Source: Chitinivibrionales bacterium (GTDB taxonomy: Bacteria > Fibrobacterota > Chitinivibrionia > Chitinivibrionales > WJKA01). From it: 5,380 bases of DNA. Position 1 is the stretch's first letter; each line of letters starts with the position of its first letter. A program made the position numbers and the translations under genes. The stretch spans positions 1 through 5,380 of the forward strand of contig WJKA01000227.1 in the NCBI GenBank assembly GCA_014729375.1, in the 5' to 3' direction. The notes under the pieces were generated by a model that had not been told where the DNA came from, made no database searches, and saw only the letters and a program-made list of their open reading frames with translations. Below are positions 1 to 5,380 of the stretch, one piece after another.

Positions 1-105
1 ATCATGTTCTGTGCAGCGCGAATGAGTTCCCCAGAATCCGGTCTGTCGCAGAAACCTGTTGCAGGAAAATTGAATCGATGATTCTGCAATGACCCGCGTT
101 GCAGC

Positions 106-123
106 ATAAATGCTTGCATTTAT
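106..123. repeat. Perfect 8-2-8 palindrome upstream of the lipoprotein/OmpA operon
   Basis: ATAAATGC, two bases (TT), then GCATTTAT form a perfect inverted repeat. It overlaps the candidate -35 element (114-119) of the promoter proposed for the operon beginning at 205, which is where a repressor or activator would bind. It is too AT-rich and lacks the T-tract expected of a terminator. An operator role is inference; the symmetry is directly visible. Confidence 0.45.
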
Positions 124-143
124 TTGACTGTATTTGATATATT
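114..143 (+). promoter_or_regulatory. Probable sigma-70-type promoter with extended -10
   Basis: An extended -10 (TG at 135-136, then TATATT at 138-143) lies 18 bases after a weak -35-like TTGCAT (114-119). Transcription would begin near 150 and leave a leader of about 55 bases before the ATG at 205. The leader contains a weak inverted repeat (TTATCC 145-150 with GGATAA 166-171). A second -35-like TTGACT at 124-129 has no good -10 at proper spacing. Positions 1-105 show nothing convincing; short reading frames there are open at the window edge but cannot be assigned. Confidence 0.4.
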
Positions 144-204
144 TTTATCCACTCGCTTATGAGCCGGATAAGTATTTTGCGTCTATTTTTCAAAAGGAAA
201 AAGT

Positions 205-594
205 ATGAAACAGATTATTAGTACGTTTGGGGCGATCGTGTTTTTTCTTTGTTCATGCAGTTCTCAGTATCCGTCGCTTTCTCAGGGGCTTTCTATTAAA
301 TGTGAAGAATTGCGCGCTGCCTGCAGCCAGAAGAAAATAAATTCGCCCGAATCCACTGTTGCTGATTCGCTGTATATGGCCGGGGAGACATTTTTTCAGA
401 AAGGAAAACATAAGGATGCATACCTGGTTCTTGAATCCGCCGCAACCTATTACCGTCTTGCATTATCAAAAGATGATTTGAAAAATGTCGATAATGAGCT
501 TGCCCGGCTGAAAAAGTCACTTGCCGATGCAGAAGAAAAGCTTGGAATGTATCAGGAAGTTCTGAAGGAACTCGAAACAATGGAGCAGCCATGA
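205..594 (+). CDS. Small outer-membrane lipoprotein, helical-repeat/DUF4398-like
   Basis: A 129-residue protein with a lipoprotein signal: a short basic start (MKQ), a hydrophobic core (residues 4-15) and a lipobox LCSC ending at Cys18, the likely lipidated residue, followed by Ser-Ser-Gln, which does not suggest inner-membrane retention. Residues 50-90 form amphipathic helices rich in Ala and Tyr, resembling DUF4398 or TPR-like helical hairpins. Residues 90-127 look like a charged coiled coil. The start is supported by AAGGA at 194-198, six bases before the ATG. Its stop overlaps the start of the OmpA-domain gene (ATGA), so the two are translationally coupled and probably work together at the cell envelope. 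Two further cysteines (33 and 40) could form a disulfide. The lipoprotein call is firm; the domain family assignment is by resemblance only. Confidence 0.8.
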   Translation: MKQIISTFGAIVFFLCSCSSQYPSLSQGLSIKCEELRAACSQKKINSPESTVADSLYMAGETFFQKGKHKDAYLVLESAATYYRLALSKDDLKNVDNELARLKKSLADAEEKLGMYQEVLKELETMEQP

Positions 595-1520
595 ACACGA
601 AAGCAATCGTACTATTCGCCGTTTCGGTGTCTCTGATGTGTGTAACGGGTGTATATGCGCAAGAGGCCGATTCTCCCTGGGACCCTGATAAAGGATCGAA
701 CACGGCGGCCCCGGTGAAAACAATTGATGATCTTGAGCTCAGATTGAATGATGCATATAAAAGCGCATCCGCTGGTATTTCAGTTCACGAGCTTGATTTA
801 TATCATGATGCACGTGCAAAGCTTGCCAATCTTGGGCCGGCGGTAAGGAAAAAGCCCGACAGCAAGAATGGCAGAAAGGGCTTTGTTGCCTGCTCGGTCG
901 CGGTGGAGGCCGCTGTTTCCCAGGTGCGAGTTGCACACCAGAAAGCAAAAGCATCATCGCTGAAAAATAAAACGATTCAAACATTGACAAAACTCAGCAA
1001 GGTGCACGAGCAGATTAATGATATTCAAGGTGATCAGGCATCAAAGCTCATGGCCGATCTTGATGCCGAGAAGGCAAAAGCACGGAAACTCAGGGAAGAA
1101 GCGGAAAAGAAATTTTCCGAGCTTCAGAGCGCGTTGATTCAGGTTTCAAAGGATGCCCGCGGAACAATTATTTCAATGTCTGACATTCTGTTCAAAATCG
1201 GCAAAGCCGATTTAACGCCGGATTTGAAAACAAATCTGGCAAAAATTGCCGGAATATTGACTGTATTTAAAAATTCAAAAGTTATTGTTGAAGGCCATAC
1301 CGACAATCAGGGGTCGGAAGAATATAACCAGCGGCTTTCCGAAGACCGGGCGGAAAATGTAATGAATTTTCTGATCGAGCAGGGGGTTGAGCCGCACCGG
1401 CTTACCGCAATCGGGTATGCTTTTCACCGTCCGATAGCTTCAAATGAGACAGCAGAAGGGCGCAAGAAAAACCGGCGCGTGGACCTGGTAGTCCAGGAAC
1501 AAAAGAAAATTGACGAATAG
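591..1520 (+). CDS. OmpA-family peptidoglycan-binding protein with DUF4398-like N-terminal region
   Basis: A 309-residue exported protein. The signal peptide spans residues 1-23 (cleavage after VYA). Residues 43-125 are helical and resemble DUF4398. Residues 130-190 are a strongly charged, probable coiled-coil segment. Residues 195-302 are a C-terminal OmpA domain that binds peptidoglycan non-covalently. The diagnostic stretch EGHTDN begins at residue 234, followed by YNQRLSEDRA and a terminal GRKKNRRVDL. Asp238 and Arg253 match in identity and 15-residue spacing the pair that contacts diaminopimelate in E. coli OmpA (D271/R286). There is no N-terminal beta-barrel, so this is a periplasmic or peripheral tether rather than a porin. 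The ATG overlaps the lipoprotein stop by four bases, and the SD-like sequence GGAGCAG (582-588) lies inside that gene. Likely role: holding the outer membrane or a lipoprotein partner to the cell wall. Confidence 0.9.
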   Translation: MNTKAIVLFAVSVSLMCVTGVYAQEADSPWDPDKGSNTAAPVKTIDDLELRLNDAYKSASAGISVHELDLYHDARAKLANLGPAVRKKPDSKNGRKGFVACSVAVEAAVSQVRVAHQKAKASSLKNKTIQTLTKLSKVHEQINDIQGDQASKLMADLDAEKAKARKLREEAEKKFSELQSALIQVSKDARGTIISMSDILFKIGKADLTPDLKTNLAKIAGILTVFKNSKVIVEGHTDNQGSEEYNQRLSEDRAENVMNFLIEQGVEPHRLTAIGYAFHRPIASNETAEGRKKNRRVDLVVQEQKKIDE

Positions 1521-1538
1521 CAGAAATCCTTACCGGCA

Positions 1539-1571
1539 GACACCGATATCTTTCACCGGTGTCGAGCTTTT
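1539..1571 (+). terminator. Possible terminator of the lipoprotein/OmpA operon
   Basis: A perfect 7-bp stem (GACACCG 1539-1545 with CGGTGTC 1557-1563) and an 11-base loop are followed by a short T-run (1568-1571), 18 bases after the OmpA stop. The stem is moderate and the T-tract short, so the call is modest. It lies inside the 3' end of the Cys-rich minus-strand frame. Confidence 0.4.
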
Positions 1572-1821
1572 GTACAAATAGAGTTCTGTGCATTCCTGTC
1601 CCGGTGGGCAGGCAACCGCTGAAAATGGCATACAGGATTCATAGCATGCCCCGGTTTTGTATTTTTCATCTTGAATATGACAGGCTTTTCCTACGAGGCA
1701 GGTTGAATCATCCTGCGAACATTGCGTTGCAACACATACCCGTTCCCTGTGGTCACATATCTGCAGTTTCGATAACTCGGGTGTACGTCATTTTTGCAGG
1801 CAGAGCAGGGTGGGGGTACAT

Positions 1822-1848
1822 GCCGGAACGGCTTTATTTCCGGCTTTT
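1822..1848 (+). terminator. Hairpin with short T-run between convergent operons
   Basis: GCCGGAA (1822-1828) pairs perfectly with TTCCGGC (1838-1844) around a 9-base loop, followed by TTTT. Flanking ACATG/CATGT sequences can extend or compete with the stem. On the plus strand it has terminator form; on the minus strand there is no T-run, though it lies about 40 bases after the MBL hydrolase stop and could still slow transcription. It sits in the linker of the Cys-rich remnant. Confidence 0.3.
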
Positions 1849-1885
1849 CCGGTTCATGTGTAAATGAATACCGCTGCCGGCAGGT

Positions 1886-2785
1886 TTACAGATCGATTTC
1901 CATGCCTTCTCTGGAGAACTCAAGCTCGAAATCTTTTTGGCGGGCAATCTCCTTGCACTGTTGTTCGCGTTGTGCAAGTTTTTCATCACTATTCATCGGT
2001 TCATGATGAGAGAAAATAATCTTTTTGATCTTTGCGTTTTGTGCCATGGCAATATTCGCTTCATAGGTACTGTGGCCCCAGCCCCTCTTGGATTTGTATT
2101 CTTCTTCGTTATACTGTGCGTCCCATGAAACAATGTCGGCTTTACGGCAAAACCCGGCAATTTTATTATTCTGCATGTACGCGTTTTCATCCAGTTCCTT
2201 CAGAAAATCTTCATCCATGGATTCACCCTCTTTTGAATCGCGATACACATTCCTGTACGGTTCATGGTCTCCACCGTAGATGAATGTTTTGCCGTCATGA
2301 TTGAGTCGGTAGGCCAGGCAGGCAACCGGATGATTCAGCCGGCAGGTCGAGATTTCAAATCCGTTAACATTAACGGTGCCTTCGCGGCAATCGTTATAGG
2401 TAATATCCGCCCCGAGTTGCGATATACGGATAGGAAAATATTCATAATTGGTCTGCATGGCCATAATTTGTTCGAGGCTGAGATTCTGCACGTCGGACGG
2501 CGGGCCGAAGATTTCAAACGTATTTCCGGGAACATACGCAGGGACAAAGAATGGAAAACCCTGAATATGGTCCCAGTGGGTGTGGGAAATAAATATCTTG
2601 CCGTTGATTTTTTTTCCAAGCGACATAAGGTAGTTACCGCATTCACGAATTCCGGTACCCGAATCGAATATCAACACCGTGTCGTCGACTTCAACTGATA
2701 CGCACGATGTATTTCCGCCATACTTTACAGTTGACGGTCCCGGGACCGGAACCGATCCGCGCACTCCCCAGTATCGAATTTTCAT
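1886..2785 (-). CDS. MBL-fold metallo-hydrolase (COG1235/PhnP-like, Lactamase_B_2 type)
   Basis: A 299-residue cytoplasmic protein with no signal peptide. It begins with the strand-turn signature WGVRGSVPVPGP (residues 6-17), then YGGNTSC (22-28) and FDSGTG (40-45). The metal-binding motif HTHWDH is at residues 68-73, with further likely ligands His152, Asp173 (GGDHEP) and His260 or His261 (SHHEP). This is a complete two-metal site, so the enzyme should be an active phosphodiesterase or related hydrolase; its substrate is not readable from sequence. Residues 221-239 (WDAQYN through GHST) form the family's usual late active-site loop. Length and the EGMEIDL-type ending look complete. AAAGGAG (2797-2803) lies 11 bases before the ATG, and the ATG overlaps the HDOD gene's stop by four bases, so both are made from one mRNA. 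The pairing hints at a role in nucleotide signalling, but that is inference. Confidence 0.85.
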   Translation of the reverse strand: MKIRYWGVRGSVPVPGPSTVKYGGNTSCVSVEVDDTVLIFDSGTGIRECGNYLMSLGKKINGKIFISHTHWDHIQGFPFFVPAYVPGNTFEIFGPPSDVQNLSLEQIMAMQTNYEYFPIRISQLGADITYNDCREGTVNVNGFEISTCRLNHPVACLAYRLNHDGKTFIYGGDHEPYRNVYRDSKEGESMDEDFLKELDENAYMQNNKIAGFCRKADIVSWDAQYNEEEYKSKRGWGHSTYEANIAMAQNAKIKKIIFSHHEPMNSDEKLAQREQQCKEIARQKDFELEFSREGMEIDL

Positions 2786-3633
2786 GCTTTCATAAACTCC
2801 TTTGCTTTCTGTATTTCCCCTTCCAATGATTCGAGAACCGACGATTCGATTGTATTGCTGATGCCGAGTTTTGTAAATATCTGTGGATCAATATCAACCG
2901 GTGTTTTATCCATTACAAGGCCGGTTCCGCTGTTTTTGCAGATACTATTAGCAAGATAAACGGTCGATGTCAGCTCGGACGGATTATTTTCAAAAGGAGA
3001 ATGGTGGTACAGTATGACATTGAGAAGGTCTTCGGAAAGATTCCATTTTTTTCCAAGGACCGCGCCTATTTTACAGTGATTGAGACCTTCGAAAATGATG
3101 TCCTCGGCCTCGATAATGCCGACTTCGGTTGCAGTCAGAATTACCCGCTCGATTTCATCATGGAAAATCTTGCTTTCAAGGACCAGCCCGAGGTCGTGAA
3201 GAAGTCCGGCAATGAAATAGTCTTCGATAATTTTTTTGTCAACTCCACGCCGGAGTGCAATCAGTTTCGATGTCACGCCGACTGCAAGAGAATGCTGCCA
3301 GAATCCGTTGTTGTCGAATGATTCGCTTGTGCTGCTGGCTTCCATCTGGTTCAGTGCGGCCGCACCGAGAGCAAGATTTTTTATTGTGTTCAACCCGAGG
3401 AGTATGATTGCTTTTTCAAGTGAGACGATTTTATTACTCAGGGAGAGATACGACGAATTTACCAGTTTCAATACCTGCGCAGTGAGAACCGGGTCGAGTT
3501 TGATTACTTTGGTCAATTCACCGGGAGGGCAATTAATGTCATTTGCCAGTTCCATCACCTTGGCAGCGGTCGGGGAGAGGGACGGAATGTTCTGGTCAAC
3601 TTTTTTATCGATGTCTTCAACAGTAAATGGCAT
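2782..3633 (-). CDS. HDOD-domain signalling protein
   Basis: A 283-residue cytoplasmic protein, almost all a single HDOD domain (about residues 10-225). Landmarks are the IPSLSPTAAKVMELAND opening (16-32), LDPVLTAQVLKLVNS (46-60), WQHS with His114, AGLLHDLG with His146-Asp147, NHCKIGA with His186, and HH at 210-211. HDOD proteins are non-enzymatic or poorly characterised relatives of HD phosphohydrolases that act in signalling, motility and stress control. Here the HD pair is kept, but the position where HD enzymes usually have the final Asp reads Asn229 (YLANS), suggesting a weakened or absent enzymatic site. The ATG at 3631-3633 is chosen over an upstream GTG (3676-3678) and ATG (3661-3663): only it has a Shine-Dalgarno sequence, and the homologous region begins right after it. 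Its stop overlaps the MBL hydrolase start. A minus-strand promoter is visible upstream. Confidence 0.85.
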   Translation of the reverse strand: MPFTVEDIDKKVDQNIPSLSPTAAKVMELANDINCPPGELTKVIKLDPVLTAQVLKLVNSSYLSLSNKIVSLEKAIILLGLNTIKNLALGAAALNQMEASSTSESFDNNGFWQHSLAVGVTSKLIALRRGVDKKIIEDYFIAGLLHDLGLVLESKIFHDEIERVILTATEVGIIEAEDIIFEGLNHCKIGAVLGKKWNLSEDLLNVILYHHSPFENNPSELTSTVYLANSICKNSGTGLVMDKTPVDIDPQIFTKLGISNTIESSVLESLEGEIQKAKEFMKA

Positions 3634-3641
3634 GGGCGATG

Positions 3642-3647
3642 CTCCCT
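3642..3647 (-). promoter_or_regulatory. Ribosome binding site deciding the HDOD start
   Basis: AGGGAG on the minus strand lies 8 bases before the ATG at 3631-3633. The upstream in-frame GTG (3676-3678) and ATG (3661-3663) have no purine-rich site at proper distance, so the shorter 283-residue product is preferred over 298 residues. Confidence 0.7.
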
Positions 3648-3713
3648 GGTCGGCAACGTACATACTCGAAAAGAACACAATTGCATTGTTTCAGGCCGTC
3701 GAGTACACATCAT

Positions 3714-3742
3714 ATGATACATTTCAGGAACTGCGGGTTCAA
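3714..3742 (-). promoter_or_regulatory. Sigma-70-type promoter for the HDOD-MBL operon
   Basis: Read on the minus strand: TTGAAC (3742-3737), an exact 17-base spacer, then TATCAT (3719-3714). This is 4 of 6 and 5 of 6 to consensus. The start of transcription would be near 3707, leaving a leader of about 75 bases. The -10 overlaps the 10-base palindrome ATCATATGAT (3709-3718), a possible operator. Confidence 0.55.
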
Positions 3743-3763
3743 GAATTATATGCATTCAAATCA

Positions 3764-3772
3764 TGATATAAT
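3764..3772 (+). promoter_or_regulatory. Extended -10 promoter for the secreted chitobiase-C/FlgD-like gene
   Basis: TG, one base, then a perfect TATAAT (3767-3772) forms a consensus extended -10, which can work without a -35; no good -35 is seen. Transcription would start near 3779, about 80 bases before the ATG at 3858. The palindrome ATCATGAT (3760-3767) overlaps it. The promoter is divergent to the HDOD promoter, about 45 bases away. Confidence 0.5.
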
Positions 3773-3857
3773 GCGATAATGAAATTATATTTTCAGTAGC
3801 AGCTAATGCTATCAAGGAACAATTTGAACCGTCACAACACCGGTAACGACTGAAGAT

Positions 3858-4886
3858 ATGATGCAGCTTCAAGAATTGATGTACTTTATTTTCGTTTTCT
3901 CGTGTGGTGCACTGGCATCCGATGTGGTCCTCACTCCGGAGCGATCGGTAATGCCTCCTCGTATCGATCCTGCAACCACGCAATTTCAGGGAACGATCGA
4001 TATCCGGATTTCCTGTGAAACAGAGGGGACGGTGATATTTTATACGCGCGACGGCACGGAGCCGACAAAACGGAGTATACGCTATTTGGGCCCGATTCAG
4101 GTCGACTCACCGCTGATAATAAAAGCCCGGGCTTTTCTGGACGGCTACCCTGAGAGCGATATTGCTGAAGCGCAGTACCGGAACCTGGATAATAAGGGAC
4201 CTTCAATTATGAAAGCCGTGCTTGTGCAAGGCAATGATGAATTGAGCACCCATACGCAGCCGGTTGATACGCTGCATATTTTTTTTGATGAGCCCGTAAT
4301 CTGGAATCCTTCGGATCCGGTTGCACCCGGCCGGGTGTTCCGGTATTCTACCGGAAGGGGAAATGCATCGTTGTCTCCTTTGGGAGGGCTGGAGGGCCCT
4401 GATATCGTTGTTGAGGACGATCAGAGTGTATTGATAATCGTATCGAACCGCTTCTCCTTTTCTCCGGATATTGACAGTATCGGCCTGGTTGAAAATTCGG
4501 ATTATATTCTTGACGTTTACGGCAACAGGCCTCCGGGCGAACATTCTGTACCGATCGAGCGTGCCGGCGGCAGTGTCTGGAGCGCAACTGCAGGAGTCGA
4601 TCCATTGACTCTGGGAACCAGTCGCCTGAAAGTCAGAATAGAAATTGACTGTTCATCACCCGTTACCGATGCATCGGTCTCGATTTACGATGCTGTCGGA
4701 AATTGCATTGTCGAAGACCTGAATTTTGTCGATGATCCGGGAAGATCATGCCTGTACGCGATCTGGAACGGCCGTAATCTCAATGGACGAATTGTTGGAA
4801 GCGGAACGTATATCGCATTTGTTACTGCGCGTGACAGCAATGGACAGGCGCGCACGCAGCGGTTGAAAATCGGTCTGAGAAGGTAG
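3858..4886 (+). CDS. Secreted protein with chitobiase C-terminal-like and FlgD-Ig-like domains
   Basis: A 342-residue exported protein. Residues 1-20 are a signal peptide (hydrophobic core FIFVF, cleavage after ALA). Residues about 36-108 match the chitobiase/beta-hexosaminidase C-terminal-like beta-sandwich (CHB_HEX_C type), with the hallmark FYTRDGTEPT (61-70) and a later IIKARAF (87-93). Residues 113-245 are a beta-rich middle region, perhaps a bacterial Ig-like or BACON-like fold, which I do not recognise. Residues 258-337 resemble the FlgD-type Ig-like domain (SVSIYDAVGN, then WNGRNLNGRIVGSGTY), commonly found at the C-terminus of cell-surface proteins. There is no catalytic glycosidase domain, so binding, adhesion or structural display is more likely than enzymatic action. 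The n-region of the signal peptide lacks Lys or Arg, and no clear ribosome site precedes the ATG (3858); Met2 or Met8 could be the start, but there is no in-frame start further upstream before a stop. Confidence 0.75.
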   Translation: MMQLQELMYFIFVFSCGALASDVVLTPERSVMPPRIDPATTQFQGTIDIRISCETEGTVIFYTRDGTEPTKRSIRYLGPIQVDSPLIIKARAFLDGYPESDIAEAQYRNLDNKGPSIMKAVLVQGNDELSTHTQPVDTLHIFFDEPVIWNPSDPVAPGRVFRYSTGRGNASLSPLGGLEGPDIVVEDDQSVLIIVSNRFSFSPDIDSIGLVENSDYILDVYGNRPPGEHSVPIERAGGSVWSATAGVDPLTLGTSRLKVRIEIDCSSPVTDASVSIYDAVGNCIVEDLNFVDDPGRSCLYAIWNGRNLNGRIVGSGTYIAFVTARDSNGQARTQRLKIGLRR

Positions 4887-4924
4887 CTCCGTAAAGTCAA
4901 TTGCTCTCACACAGAAAATTGATT

Positions 4925-5230
4925 ATGCAAAACCGGGATGTTCTTGCTTTTGAAGGAAAAGTTCTGGATGTCCGGCTGGTTGAAATGCAGCTTAAGAATA
5001 GTGGCATTGCCTGCAGGACCGTTGAAGCTCAGGAGGGCCCGCGTGTTTTCACTACATCAAAAGTGTTTGTGGCCGGCCCGGACAGTGATGCGGCAAAGAA
5101 AATTATCGATATATACCTCAAGGATTCGCAGCCCCAGTTTCAATTCAAACCGGTCAATGTGATAATACTGATTTCATTTTTAGCGCTTTTTCTATTCACC
5201 ATAATTGTGGCTATCGTGCAGGCTGTGTAG
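4925..5230 (+). CDS. DUF2007-like protein with C-terminal membrane anchor
   Basis: A 101-residue protein. Residues 3-67 resemble DUF2007, the so-called putative prokaryotic signal-transducing family: a first strand, a helix with LKNSGIAC (residues 23-30), then strands with KVFV (46-49) and a helix DAAKKIIDIYL (55-65). Residues 78-99 (starting VNVIILISFLALFLF) form one membrane-spanning segment, leaving the small domain in the cytoplasm. The ATG at 4925 is chosen; a TTG at 4901 would add eight residues but has no ribosome site, and the domain begins right after Met at 4925. It lies 38 bases after the chitobiase-C/FlgD gene with no terminator between, so the two are probably co-transcribed. The family's biochemical role is unknown. 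A C-terminal membrane segment on this fold is a modest variation. Confidence 0.65.
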   Translation: MQNRDVLAFEGKVLDVRLVEMQLKNSGIACRTVEAQEGPRVFTTSKVFVAGPDSDAAKKIIDIYLKDSQPQFQFKPVNVIILISFLALFLFTIIVAIVQAV

Positions 5231-5231
5231 A

Positions 5232-5277
5232 ACCGGTTCCAGAAACAGAGCAGGTCCATCTGAGCGCCGGTGTTTTT
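5232..5277 (+). terminator. Weak candidate terminator after the DUF2007-like gene
   Basis: ACCGG (5232-5236) can pair with CCGGT (5267-5271), with an inner CAGA/TCTG pairing, followed by a run of five T (5273-5277). The long loop makes this weak. A perfect palindrome GAACCGGTTC (5230-5239) at the stop codon competes with it. Confidence 0.25.
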
Positions 5278-5380
5278 ACCAACGGGAAAACATGAAATCG
5301 TTGTATTGCGGCGAGAACATGCCGTGACTGGAGGACTGCGGATCCCGTATTACGCTGAACCTCATCAGGAAATTCTCCGA
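5276..5380 (-). CDS. Possible 3' end of a leftward gene running off the window
   Basis: From the window edge a minus-strand frame stays open for 34 codons to TAA (5276-5278), ending in DFMFSRW. It would be convergent with the DUF2007-like gene, with about 45 bases between. The codons look plausible, with several TTC and AAC. However, a plus-strand frame in the same register (GTG at 5269, pieces such as GKHEIVVLRREHAV) is also open to the edge, so this is only a candidate. No family is recognisable from 34 residues. Confidence 0.25.
   Translation of the reverse strand, partial: SENFLMRFSVIRDPQSSSHGMFSPQYNDFMFSRW

Larger units (their letters stand above)
1530..1855 (-). pseudogene. Cysteine-rich domain protein remnant, frameshifted and lacking a start
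   Basis: On the minus strand an 85-codon open frame (1787 down to 1533, TAA at 1530-1532) encodes 10 cysteines. Their spacing is protein-like: pieces read CVATQCSQDDSTCLVGKAC, then TGACYESCMPF, then ACPPGQECTELY and a terminal GVCR. Repeats of the type aCPxGqeC are typical of extracellular disulfide-rich domains. The frame has no ATG, GTG or TTG upstream of this block and is preceded by TGA at 1788-1790. Just upstream, another frame (the one in phase with the MBL hydrolase) reads EPEKPEIKP (a lipoprotein-like linker) then PPPCSACKND. Joining the two by a one-base shift near 1776-1790 gives a continuous Cys-rich protein with 12 Cys. Most likely this is a decaying secreted or lipoprotein gene that has lost its signal peptide. 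Alternatives are an assembly or read error causing the shift, or chance. It ends 9 bases from the convergent OmpA gene. Confidence 0.5.

Noticed and set aside
2..193. 63-codon minus-strand ORF at the window start
   Set aside because: No ribosome site, begins inside the promoter/leader of the lipoprotein gene, and shows no recognisable features.
1530..1790. TGA recoding (Sec, Trp or Gly) to rescue the Cys-rich frame
   Set aside because: TGA ends two solid genes here through ATGA overlaps, so the code is standard; a second in-frame TGA (1854-1856) also interrupts that frame, and no SECIS-like hairpin is evident directly after the TGA at 1788-1790.
1559..1867. 102-codon plus-strand ORF in the convergent spacer
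   Set aside because: It is antisense to the Cys-rich minus-strand frame, has no ribosome site, starts inside the candidate terminator hairpin, and its composition (many Arg, His, Phe without domain pattern) is shadow-like.
2264..2698. 144-codon plus-strand ORF
   Set aside because: Entirely antisense to the MBL hydrolase, whose motifs (HTHWDH and others) are unmistakable.
3634..3678. Longer HDOD start at GTG 3676-3678
   Set aside because: No Shine-Dalgarno sequence; the added 15 residues precede the family's start, and AGGGAG precedes the internal ATG at 3631-3633.
3236..3766. 176-codon plus-strand ORF
   Set aside because: Antisense to the HDOD gene over most of its length and crosses the divergent promoter region; no domain features.
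5269..5380. Plus-strand gene starting at GTG near 5269
   Set aside because: No ribosome site and an unusual start inside a possible terminator; the mirror minus-strand frame is equally open, so not called beyond a note.
1..5380. Mobile elements, CRISPR arrays, tRNA or rRNA genes
   Set aside because: No transposase or integrase motifs, no direct-repeat arrays, no terminal inverted repeats, and no tRNA or rRNA-like sequence was seen.

Overview
The window looks like ordinary chromosome of a Gram-negative (outer-membrane) bacterium with middling GC. It carries a lipoprotein, an OmpA-type peptidoglycan-binding protein and a secreted protein that pairs a chitobiase-C-like domain with a C-terminal FlgD-Ig-like domain. 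Together with an HDOD regulator, this mix is reminiscent of Fibrobacterota/Chitinivibrionia-like lineages, but that placement is inference. The standard code is used: TGA, TAG and TAA all end genes here.

Layout. Positions 1-204 hold no convincing gene; they contain a palindrome and a probable extended -10 promoter. A rightward two-gene operon follows: a small lipoprotein (205-594) overlapping by 4 bases with an OmpA-domain protein (591-1520). The 365-base stretch 1521-1885 looks like a spacer between convergent genes, but it is not empty. On the minus strand it encodes a cysteine-rich domain (10 Cys in 85 codons) that has no start codon and needs a frameshift to join upstream coding, so it is probably a decaying gene. 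A leftward two-gene operon comes next: an HDOD signalling protein (2782-3633) overlapping by 4 bases with an MBL-fold metallo-hydrolase (1886-2785). Positions 3634-3857 are a divergent promoter region with two -10 elements, each overlapping a small ATCAT/ATGAT palindrome. Rightward again lie the secreted chitobiase-C/FlgD-Ig-like protein (3858-4886) and a DUF2007-like protein with a C-terminal membrane anchor (4925-5230). The last ~105 bases may hold the 3' end of a leftward gene.

How the genes fit together. The first operon plausibly links outer membrane and peptidoglycan. The HDOD/MBL pair is translationally coupled and looks like a regulatory or signalling unit whose substrate cannot be told from sequence. 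The third group is a cell-surface or secreted protein plus a small membrane-anchored protein of a presumed signal-transducing family. I found no mobile element, CRISPR array, tRNA or rRNA. No clearly new multi-gene system is visible; the most notable signals are the hidden Cys-rich coding remnant, the paired operator-like palindromes, and the coupled HDOD-MBL pair.
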